Shown here piece after piece: positions 1 to 5,922 of a stretch of 14,159 bases of DNA (position 1 is the stretch's first letter; the number at the start of each line of letters is the position of its first letter). The DNA is from Candidatus Poseidoniaceae archaeon (lineage in GTDB: Archaea > Thermoplasmatota > Poseidoniia > Poseidoniales > Poseidoniaceae): assembly GCA_029250385.1 (NCBI GenBank), contig JAQXFJ010000268.1:1-14159 (forward strand). Reading direction: 5' to 3'. The notes below the pieces were generated by a model. The model was not told where the DNA came from and made no database searches. It saw only the letters and a program-made list of their open reading frames with translations. The position numbers were made by a program, and so were the translations under genes.

Positions 1-1
1 G

Positions 2-511
2 CTGGAAGTGCTTAATTCACACGGAAAAGACACCCGCCTAGTAGTTAGCAAAGCAGGCGAAATCACTTTGCAGCACGAGTGCTCAATGTCTAAAGAAACT
101 CTAGCGGAAATGACTAATTCGGTACTGGATGATGAAAAAAACATCGGCGGGAAGTCCGCCTCTGGGTCTGCCAAAATAGATGCTGTGGTAATTTGTCCCT
201 GCTCAGGAACGACTCTAGGGAAACTTGCGGCTGGCATAAGCGACAATCTTGTTACTAGGTCAGCAATTGTTGCGATGAAAGAGCGCAGAAAACTAATCTT
301 GGTTCCAAGGGAAGCACCATATGCAACCATTCACCTAGAAAATATGACCAAATTATCATCATCAGGTTCGATAATAATACCTGCCTCTCCGGGATTCTAT
401 AACCATCCAAAGACCATTGATGACCTAGTAGACTTTGTTATTGCAAGAATATTAGACCACTTAGACATTGAACACAATGTTGGAAAAAGATGGACTGGAG
501 ATGAAATATAA
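2..511 (+). CDS. ubiX: Flavin prenyltransferase UbiX, 5' end missing
   Basis: UbiX/Pad1-family flavoprotein. The family transfers a dimethylallyl group to FMN to make prenylated FMN, the cofactor of UbiD-type decarboxylases; it is cytosolic. Seen: LVVSKAGE near the left edge, then PCSGTTLGKLAAGISDNLVTR, KERRKLILVPREAPYATIHL and the C-terminal IIPASPGFYNHPKTIDDLVD followed by a short tail with RW. These match the second half of UbiX in order and spacing. The frame stays open to the left edge (first codons Leu-Glu-Val), and the N-terminal GASGA-type FMN/phosphate loop is absent, so the start lies outside the window and a GTG at 8 is not the true start. It precedes the peptidase gene on the same strand. 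No UbiD partner is visible here, so the client enzyme is unknown. Confidence 0.93.
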   Translation: MEVLNSHGKDTRLVVSKAGEITLQHECSMSKETLAEMTNSVLDDEKNIGGKSASGSAKIDAVVICPCSGTTLGKLAAGISDNLVTRSAIVAMKERRKLILVPREAPYATIHLENMTKLSSSGSIIIPASPGFYNHPKTIDDLVDFVIARILDHLDIEHNVGKRWTGDEI

Positions 512-564
512 CTCATTTCACCGTCTAATTATTGAACTTCGACTACCACGGAGTATTGATTGGT

Positions 565-2328
565 ATGCCATCAAACGATTATGACAAGATGCTGGTAAGC
601 GAGTTAAGGTTAGAATTAGAAAAGTTTCAACTCTCAACTTCTGGCAAAAAATCGGATTTAATAGAGAGGCTAAAATTAAACACCCCGCAACAACCAATGA
701 TTTCCATAGAAGCGGATCTTGTTGACGAAGAATCCAGATATGACGTGATCATGACACGCATGAAAACCCAAGTAATCGGACCACTAAATATTGGAGCAAT
801 TATCGCAATAATACTATCAGTACTGATGATTTCCACAGTGCTAATCATCCAACCGTCATGGCTTGGCTTTGGTGATGATTATGATTATGAATTGATAGAC
901 TTTGACCAACAACAAGCCAAATCTTTTGCCCAAGATTTAGTTGAGTTAGGGCATCCAATTTGGAAAGGTAGAATGAGTGGGACTGTTGAAGAATCAAACA
1001 CCTCTCAATACATTCTAGACGAACTTGAAGCCATGGGTTACATTCCCGAATCAAATGAGTTTCAAGTACCAATGCATGCTATTAATTCTGAGCCGAGTTT
1101 TAGACTTTGCATCCAAGGAATAAGTGGATTGTCACCGTGCGATGGACCGGCTGGGACTTTAACTGGTGCTCAAGTTACTTCGTTTCAACATCGAAGTGAT
1201 TACGTAATTCAAGGTTTTTCTGGCCAATCACAATACATGTTCAATGACAATATCGAAGTTACAGATTTAGGCAATGGAACTGATCAAACCCTTTGGCAGT
1301 CAGCCACTGGAACAATAGGCTATGTTAGAGGAGATAGTTCAAAAATTGGTAACACTGAGATGTATAGTAATGCAGCTATCAATGATCTTGCTGGATTAAT
1401 AAGTGTCAATAAAAATTACAATTGCGGCAAAATTGAAGCAAATGATTGTGTACCAATTTTTAAAGGCACCAACTACGATTTACTAGTTGAAGCAAATGGT
1501 GGTAGTATACCAACTGAAATCCCATTTATTTCAATGTCTAAAGACGCTGGGGATATATTTGAAACAATGGTAATCAATGCTAGTGAAGAACCTGCTTCCA
1601 TAGAACTCATTATCGATGTTACCAATGATGAGGAACTAACAATTTATGCACCTTGTGGAAAGATACAGGGTCGTACTTCTCAAGTTGTTATTGCTGGTGG
1701 CCATCATGACACAGTATATCACGCGGAAGGAGCAGTGGATGATTCATCAGGAATCGCTACCGTCTTGGAGATTGCTCGTCAGATGGCTGAAATAATTAAT
1801 CAAACAGGAACGCCTGAAAGAACTATCAAATTCTGTACTTGGGGTGGTGAGGAAGAAGGATTATGGGGCAGTCGTGCCTATGTTGAATCCATGCAGAGTA
1901 GCCTGCGCGAAAATCTTAGACTATACCTAAATTTTGACATGAACCACGTTGATGCTGATTTTGAAAACCGTGGCAATAGTTTGACACTTTTTACCAATAA
2001 TGAAGATGATTATGGACACATAAACCGGATTGCCGGCTTATACAAGGAAGAAAGAAGCGAATTAGCCAACAAATACAACATCCAATTTGCCCTTCTTGAC
2101 GGCAAGCAAGGTAGTGATAACGAAATGCCGTGCAATTCTGATCACTGCCCGTTTGTTTATGATTTGGGTGGCGAAAATGGGCGAGCAGTTGTTTGCTATG
2201 GTAGCGGAAGTTGGGAATACCACACATACCTAGATACAATGAGTAGATTCAACGAAGAATCGCTAGCAGTGTCTGGGACAATATATGGCACCTACATGCG
2301 ATTATTAGCTTACGACCTAAATGTATGA
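565..2328 (+). CDS. SAP-like domain, membrane-anchored M28 family metallopeptidase
   Basis: 587 aa from the ATG at 565; a TTG at 532 would add 11 residues but has no visible ribosome binding site, whereas GGAG lies at 550-553. Domains: residues 9-39 form a SAP-like helix-extension-helix (MLVSELRLELEKF, then TSGKKSDLIERL). One hydrophobic segment at about 72-96 is preceded by Arg/Lys and followed by an Asp/Glu-rich stretch, predicting a cytosolic N-terminus and an exterior C-terminus. Then come the start of the peptidase fold, a PA-like insert (about 170-360) and the M28 catalytic core. Likely zinc ligands and catalytic residues are H380 and D382 (GGHHDTV), D392 (VDDSSG), E429 and E430 (GGEEEG), D458 (NFDMNH) and H527 (SDHCPF), so it looks active. 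M28 enzymes are zinc amino- or carboxypeptidases; an exterior one would trim peptides for uptake. Substrate is not determinable. The SAP-like call is inference from pattern. Confidence 0.9.
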   Translation: MPSNDYDKMLVSELRLELEKFQLSTSGKKSDLIERLKLNTPQQPMISIEADLVDEESRYDVIMTRMKTQVIGPLNIGAIIAIILSVLMISTVLIIQPSWLGFGDDYDYELIDFDQQQAKSFAQDLVELGHPIWKGRMSGTVEESNTSQYILDELEAMGYIPESNEFQVPMHAINSEPSFRLCIQGISGLSPCDGPAGTLTGAQVTSFQHRSDYVIQGFSGQSQYMFNDNIEVTDLGNGTDQTLWQSATGTIGYVRGDSSKIGNTEMYSNAAINDLAGLISVNKNYNCGKIEANDCVPIFKGTNYDLLVEANGGSIPTEIPFISMSKDAGDIFETMVINASEEPASIELIIDVTNDEELTIYAPCGKIQGRTSQVVIAGGHHDTVYHAEGAVDDSSGIATVLEIARQMAEIINQTGTPERTIKFCTWGGEEEGLWGSRAYVESMQSSLRENLRLYLNFDMNHVDADFENRGNSLTLFTNNEDDYGHINRIAGLYKEERSELANKYNIQFALLDGKQGSDNEMPCNSDHCPFVYDLGGENGRAVVCYGSGSWEYHTYLDTMSRFNEESLAVSGTIYGTYMRLLAYDLNV

Positions 2329-2367
2329 TTGCGAGAGTTTCAAAACCATAAGGCAACAGGGTTGAAC

Positions 2368-2658
2368 ATGGTCGCACCCAGTGCTTGGGCATCACATATC
2401 TTGGTGGATTCAAAATCAGAAGCCCTACAGATAAAACAAAAAGTCGTGAAATTAAAAGATTTTCAAAAAATGGCTAGGAAAAAAAGTACTTGTCCATCAT
2501 CCCAAAAAGGTGGAGATTTAGGGTGGTTTAGAAAAGGCATGATGGTCAGAGAATTCGACCAAGCTGTTTGGTCAATACCGTGCTCTAAAGTATCAGAGCC
2601 AATAAAATCCCAATTTGGCTATCACCTAATATGGGTTCACGAGCGAGAGGAGAATTGA
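2368..2658 (+). CDS. Parvulin-type peptidyl-prolyl cis-trans isomerase
   Basis: A 96-aa single-domain rotamase from the ATG at 2368. The frame also opens with TTG at 2329, directly after the upstream stop, but those extra 13 residues do not look like the family. Seen in order: ASHILV at residues 8-13, CPSSQKGGDLGWF, a Met-rich turn (GMMV), EFDQAVW, VSEPIKSQFGYHLIWV and a charged end. These are the strand and active-site landmarks of the PpiC/Pin1 fold, and about 95 aa is the usual size of free-standing parvulins. They isomerise X-Pro bonds in client proteins. There is no signal peptide or membrane segment, so it should act in the cytosol. It sits between the membrane peptidase and FolB; its stop touches the FolB start, and its last codons carry the FolB ribosome binding site. 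Confidence 0.9.
   Translation: MVAPSAWASHILVDSKSEALQIKQKVVKLKDFQKMARKKSTCPSSQKGGDLGWFRKGMMVREFDQAVWSIPCSKVSEPIKSQFGYHLIWVHEREEN
2648..2652 (+). promoter_or_regulatory. Ribosome binding site for folB
   Basis: AGGAG six bases before the ATG at 2659, inside the last codons of the parvulin gene. It supports the FolB start and suggests translational coupling of the two genes. Confidence 0.7.
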
Positions 2659-3012
2659 ATGTTCAAAGTGGGATTAGAAAATTATACCGTGATGGGAAAA
2701 CACGGTGCTTATGACTTTGAACATCAAGAAGAACAACCGTTTGTAGTGAGTATCTGGGTGGAATTGCATAATTCTAGTTTTGATGACAAATTAGCAAACA
2801 CGATAAATTACGCAGAACTACAATCTTTAGTGGATAAAGTAATAATCGATTCACCCCCAATAAGACTAATGGAAACTATGATGGTTAAAATAACCGAATC
2901 AATAAAACAAAATCCACTCGTTTCCAAAATTAATATACGGATTGAAAAACCAAAAGCAGCATTGCCAAAAGATGGTGGACTAGCAATAGTCGAATCACAA
3001 TGGCCATATTGA
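2659..3012 (+). CDS. folB: Dihydroneopterin aldolase, bacterial type (FolB)
   Basis: 117 aa, the usual length for FolB. The family converts 7,8-dihydroneopterin to 6-hydroxymethyl-7,8-dihydropterin plus glycolaldehyde in pterin/folate synthesis and forms an octamer in the cytosol. Seen: HGAYDFE at 15-21, TINYAEL around Y51, an LMET segment with E72, and RIEKPKAALP with K97, then a GGLAIVE end. By alignment from memory with the Staphylococcus enzyme, E21, Y51, E72 and K97 occupy the active-site positions (E22, Y54, substrate-binding Glu, K100). The ATG follows AGGAG by six bases and directly follows the parvulin stop. Many euryarchaea use an unrelated MptD-type aldolase for this step, so the bacterial-type enzyme suggests old transfer; that is inference. 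Whether the product feeds folate or tetrahydromethanopterin cannot be told here. Confidence 0.93.
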   Translation: MFKVGLENYTVMGKHGAYDFEHQEEQPFVVSIWVELHNSSFDDKLANTINYAELQSLVDKVIIDSPPIRLMETMMVKITESIKQNPLVSKINIRIEKPKAALPKDGGLAIVESQWPY

Positions 3013-3049
3013 CAAGAGAATTCAAACCTTGAACCTATATGGGCAACAC

Positions 3050-3574
3050 ATGGACGAGACCATCTCTAGGGTGTATGTTCCATCTGTGGTTGAGGAAGAC
3101 GGTAATACATTGGGCCTGGGATGTTTTAGTAGCGAAGAAGTAGCATGGCAAGTTCTTAGGGCTTTTTTGAAAAAGAGCGAACAAATGTTACTAACTAAGT
3201 GTAGTGTAGTTGTTTGGGACATTGATATTGTTGGAGAAGAAGCAATGACCGTGCTTTCAAGTATGGAATGTAAAGATTGTCCGGTTTGCTCAAGAAGAAC
3301 GTTTTGGATCGATGTTGACAACTTTAGCGCTTTATGCCACGGTACGGCATGTTCTGCATGGATCGAAGAGAATACTGTGGATCCAGAAATAATTGATTGC
3401 GGATGGCCAGCCATCCGCTTCCTAAAACAAAACAAATCCATTGATGAGGCTGTTGAGGCGTTATTCAAACTAGGGGATAGATTAAAATCTGCTGGAGCTG
3501 AGAGAATGGCTAATGAAGAAGCAGAGAGTCTAATTAGTGAGAATGCTGATGAAGATAAACCTCAAACCACTTGA
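3050..3574 (+). CDS. Uncharacterised Zn-binding protein, CHC2-like layout
   Basis: 174 aa from the ATG at 3050; a TTG at 3029 would add seven residues. I do not recognise a named family. The first 70 residues are mixed alpha/beta, with a strand-like CSVVVWDIDIV segment. A metal site follows: C74, C77 and C80 (CKDCPVC), then C96 and C101 (CHGTAC). Next is IRFLKQNKSIDEAVEALFKLGDRL at about 122-145 and a charged acidic tail. The order CPxC, aromatic strands, C-x-x-x-x-C, then a FLxxxxxxxxEAV helix resembles the CHC2 zinc finger of DnaG primases, with about a dozen extra residues before the FL helix. This is a shape resemblance only. It is the last gene of the left + strand run and its end overlaps the convergent Zn-ribbon gene by 13 bases. 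Confidence 0.75.
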   Translation: MDETISRVYVPSVVEEDGNTLGLGCFSSEEVAWQVLRAFLKKSEQMLLTKCSVVVWDIDIVGEEAMTVLSSMECKDCPVCSRRTFWIDVDNFSALCHGTACSAWIEENTVDPEIIDCGWPAIRFLKQNKSIDEAVEALFKLGDRLKSAGAERMANEEAESLISENADEDKPQTT

Positions 3575-3828
3575 CGTAAAATAGATGTCAAAAATATAAA
3601 CGCAAATATTCCAAAGAATATGAACATCCATATTCTCATTTGCTTCTCATTACGCTTGTCTTTGTCATTTTGTTCTTGACATTCTACCGCTTTACAAACA
3701 CGGGGATCTGAGTTTACTGGAATTGCTTTTTGGCACACCCTACAATGCTTGTGAGGAGCTACTTTACCACTAGAAATCTTGCTGGTTACTTTGGCCACAT
3801 TATCTTTAATCTTCTTTACATCTACCAA
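3562..3828 (-). CDS. Tail-anchored Zn-ribbon protein, DUF2116-like
   Basis: 88 aa. A basic N-terminal helix leads to a compact metal site, H26/H28 with C29 and C32 (HCRVC) and then C45 and C50 (VCKAVEC), a highly charged spacer (about 51-65) and one strongly hydrophobic segment at about 66-84 ending three to four residues before the C-terminus. That plan fits the small archaeal Zn-ribbon proteins grouped as DUF2116/COG4068; function unknown. The membrane segment at the very end makes it tail-anchored with the zinc site in the cytosol. The start is TTG, chosen because GGAGATGAT lies just upstream (3832-3840), inside the end of pyrH. The start codon is four bases after the pyrH stop, so the two are co-translated. 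Its 3' end overlaps the opposite gene by 13 bases. Confidence 0.82.
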   Translation of the reverse strand: MVDVKKIKDNVAKVTSKISSGKVAPHKHCRVCQKAIPVNSDPRVCKAVECQEQNDKDKRNEKQMRIWMFIFFGIFAFIFLTSILRQVV

Positions 3829-3831
3829 GTA

Positions 3832-3840
3832 ATCATCTCC
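3832..3840 (-). promoter_or_regulatory. Ribosome binding site deciding a TTG start
   Basis: On the minus strand GGAGATGAT, one mismatch from the full archaeal Shine-Dalgarno GGAGGTGAT, ends three bases before the TTG at 3828. It lies over the final Arg codon and stop of pyrH, so the same bases end one protein and recruit the ribosome for the next. Confidence 0.72.
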
Positions 3841-4537
3841 TTACTATTGTTCCAACAAAATCTTTACCGTCTAATGCTGACTCGACAAGATCTAAATCCC
3901 GACCATCAAGTACAGCAATATTTATGTTAAATTCTTGCGCAATACCAACCGCAATAGGGTCAACTACAGCTGATTGGCCAGGCTTGAGGCGCTTAGTACC
4001 AGTCACTTCTACTAGTTCAGCCATTTTCATTTCGAAGAATGGCTCTGCATCGTCGTTTGTCCTTGGGTCTTTATCAAAAATATGACTGACATTGGTGGCT
4101 ATTATACAATCAGAAGACCCACAATCTCTAGCAAAAGAAACCGCCACTGCATCCGTTGTGTGACCTGGACTGGTTCCACCCATAACCACGATATTGTGTG
4201 CTTCAAGTAAATCTGCAGCCTCTTTTGTTGATACCGGGATTGTCATTGCCACATTGCAACCCATGTCTAGAAATATTTGTTGAATTATAGTGGCATTTAG
4301 TCTAGTTGCTGCAATACCAACTTCATCGAGTCTATCAGGATCAGATATCATATTCTTAGCTAATTCAATCCCCTCTCTCGCTGGAAGACCACCCCCAACC
4401 ACAATACCCAATCTTCTTGAGTTTCCTTCAATATGAATCGCAAGTTGGCGTAATTTACCTAACCACATTTTCCTATTTTCTAATTCCTCAGGTCGTAGTA
4501 GGCTGCCACCTAAGGCTACAATTTGAGGAGTTCTCAT
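3833..4537 (-). CDS. pyrH: UMP kinase, archaeal type
   Basis: 234 aa, an amino-acid-kinase-fold enzyme that phosphorylates UMP to UDP with ATP, the step after UMP in pyrimidine nucleotide supply; cytosolic, usually hexameric. Seen: an N-terminal ALGGSLL loop (8-14), VVGGG at 46-50, the GGTSPGHTTDAVA motif at 120-132 typical of the archaeal enzyme, and IIATNVSHIFDKDPR at 145-159. Length fits the family (about 220-240 aa). The Lys often seen before the first GG loop is replaced (ALGG), a mild oddity. The ATG is divergent from aRF1 across a 139-base gap with an AT-rich block that could hold the promoter. The Zn-ribbon gene follows at four bases. Other amino-acid kinases share the fold, but the PGHTTDAVA motif makes UMP kinase clearly best. 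Confidence 0.94.
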   Translation of the reverse strand: MRTPQIVALGGSLLRPEELENRKMWLGKLRQLAIHIEGNSRRLGIVVGGGLPAREGIELAKNMISDPDRLDEVGIAATRLNATIIQQIFLDMGCNVAMTIPVSTKEAADLLEAHNIVVMGGTSPGHTTDAVAVSFARDCGSSDCIIATNVSHIFDKDPRTNDDAEPFFEMKMAELVEVTGTKRLKPGQSAVVDPIAVGIAQEFNINIAVLDGRDLDLVESALDGKDFVGTIVRR

Positions 4538-4572
4538 GAATAACCGTCATGGTTTCAGCATTTAGACTATAC

Positions 4573-4583
4573 CATAAAAAAAC
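4573..4583 (-). promoter_or_regulatory. Possible TATA box for pyrH
   Basis: On the minus strand the block reads GTTTTTTTATG, ending 36 bases before the pyrH ATG. A T/A-rich box at that distance would give a leader of about ten bases. A similar A/T box sits at almost the same distance before the NOG1-type gene. Tentative, as archaeal TATA boxes are short and this region is generally AT-rich. Confidence 0.3.
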
Positions 4584-4664
4584 ATAATGTATTTTCTTTA
4601 TTCGAGTGATTTCTATTATTCAACAGTGGGAGGCTTCAAGTGCTACATCTACCGCCCTGCATAT

Positions 4665-4670
4665 GGAGGA
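4665..4670 (+). promoter_or_regulatory. Ribosome binding site fixing the aRF1 start
   Basis: GGAGGA followed by a six-base spacer and GTG at 4677. This is the strongest Shine-Dalgarno in the window and argues against the in-frame ATG at 4587, which would add 30 residues unlike any release factor. Confidence 0.8.
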
Positions 4671-4676
4671 GTCATC

Positions 4677-5918
4677 GTGTCAAGTGACGGCGATATAGCG
4701 ACAAAACGACTTAAACTCAAGATTGCTCTTGAAGAATTAAGAGAGATGAAGGGTTTTGGCACTGAATTAGTGACCATAATTATCCCACCTGACAGACAGG
4801 TATCAGATGCTAGGTCAATGCTACAAAATGAACATGGTCAAGCGGCAAACATCAAGTCCAAGGGTACACGCAAAAATGTCCAAGGAGCCATCGAGTCGGC
4901 TATTTCAACGCTTAATAGATTCAAAACTCCTGGCGAAAATGGCTTGGCCTTATTCGTTGGATCAATAATCATTGGTAATAATAAAAACCGCATGGTAAAT
5001 GTTGTAGTCAAAGACCCTCCCCAGCCATTAATATCTTTTAGATATAGATGTGATTCAACCTTTGAATTGACCCAACTTGAAGATATGTTAGTCGATAAAA
5101 AGTCCTATGCTTTATTTGTTATCGATAGGGCAGAAGCCGCGTATGGGATTGCCTCAGGGAAAAGAATCCATGTTCAAGAACACTTAGTCTCCAACATCAT
5201 GGGAAAGCACCGACAAGGAGGCCAGTCTGCACAAAGATTCGAGCGACTTATTGAAGAGGCTGCCCACAATTTTTTCAAGCGTGCAACAGAGCATGCTTGT
5301 TCATATTGGTTGCCAAATTTAGAGAATATTCAAGCAGTAATTATCGGCGGTCCTGGTGCAACAAAAGATTTCGTAGTAAAAAACGAATATTTCCATCATG
5401 AAATAACTAAAAAAATAGCCAGCCCAACATTTGATGTTGGGTACTCAAACGAAAGTGGAGTAAGAGAATTAGTCGATAATGCTGGAAATCTGATGGGAGA
5501 AATTGAACTTGATGCCGAAAGACAGTTGATGAACCGGTTCTTAGAAGAACTCGTCAAGCCTGCACCAAAAGCAACATATGGTGAAATGATGATAAATAAA
5601 GCATTAGATATGGGGGCAGTTGACATATTACTAATTTCAGAAGGGATGAGAAAAAATTCTGTCGAGTTAGAATGTAGTGGATGCAATCATACCTGGAAAG
5701 TATCACTCTCTAGAACTGATGAATTACCAAAATGTAAAGAATGTAATAGCAAGGATATCAAAGAAATAAGCAGTGTTTCACTGATTGATAAACTTAGCAC
5801 ACTGGCTGGAAAGGGAAATTCCAGTGTTTCTTTTGTATCCACAGATACCGAAGAAGGTTCACAATTATTGCAAGGTTTTGGAGGTTTAGCTGCCATCCTA
5901 CGGTATCCAGTGATGTGA
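4677..5918 (+). CDS. prf1: Peptide chain release factor aRF1
   Basis: 413 aa from GTG at 4677, the family's normal length. aRF1 reads all three stop codons in the ribosomal A site and triggers peptide release; archaeal aRF1 works with aEF1A and then ABCE1 in recycling. Seen: helical N-domain, NIKS at 58-61 and the YxCxxxF motif (YRCDSTF) at 123-129, both stop-codon-reading elements; the catalytic GGQ at 181-183 inside GKHRQGGQSAQRF; the C-domain; and a C4 mini-domain from ECSGC to CKECN. All key residues are intact. The start is set by GGAGGA six bases upstream; the frame remains open to 4587 but the extra residues are Tyr-rich and non-family. It is divergent from pyrH, and ArgRS follows four bases after the stop, so the two translation genes are very probably one operon. 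Confidence 0.97.
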   Translation: MSSDGDIATKRLKLKIALEELREMKGFGTELVTIIIPPDRQVSDARSMLQNEHGQAANIKSKGTRKNVQGAIESAISTLNRFKTPGENGLALFVGSIIIGNNKNRMVNVVVKDPPQPLISFRYRCDSTFELTQLEDMLVDKKSYALFVIDRAEAAYGIASGKRIHVQEHLVSNIMGKHRQGGQSAQRFERLIEEAAHNFFKRATEHACSYWLPNLENIQAVIIGGPGATKDFVVKNEYFHHEITKKIASPTFDVGYSNESGVRELVDNAGNLMGEIELDAERQLMNRFLEELVKPAPKATYGEMMINKALDMGAVDILLISEGMRKNSVELECSGCNHTWKVSLSRTDELPKCKECNSKDIKEISSVSLIDKLSTLAGKGNSSVSFVSTDTEEGSQLLQGFGGLAAILRYPVM

Positions 5919-5922
5919 TAAT

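Noticed and set aside
845..1072. 75-codon minus-strand open frame
   Set aside because: Inside the M28 peptidase gene, no start signal, no domain.
2329..2367. TTG start for the parvulin directly on the peptidase stop
   Set aside because: No ribosome binding site, and the 13 extra residues precede the point where parvulins normally start; ATG at 2368 preferred, though not proven.
3022..3468. 148-codon open frame on the minus strand
   Set aside because: It lies opposite the Zn protein gene at 3050-3574, whose Cys pattern and flanking organisation look genuine; the minus-strand product is Ser/Thr/Cys-rich with no recognisable domain.
4587..4676. N-terminal extension of aRF1 from the ATG at 4587
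   Set aside because: Not release-factor-like, while GGAGGA fixes the GTG at 4677.
4620..4676. Possible tRNA or structured RNA in the pyrH/aRF1 gap (GTGGGAGGCTTC ... CCGCCC)
   Set aside because: No T-loop, anticodon stem or acceptor pairing could be assembled; the few complementary G/C bases do not form a consistent cloverleaf.
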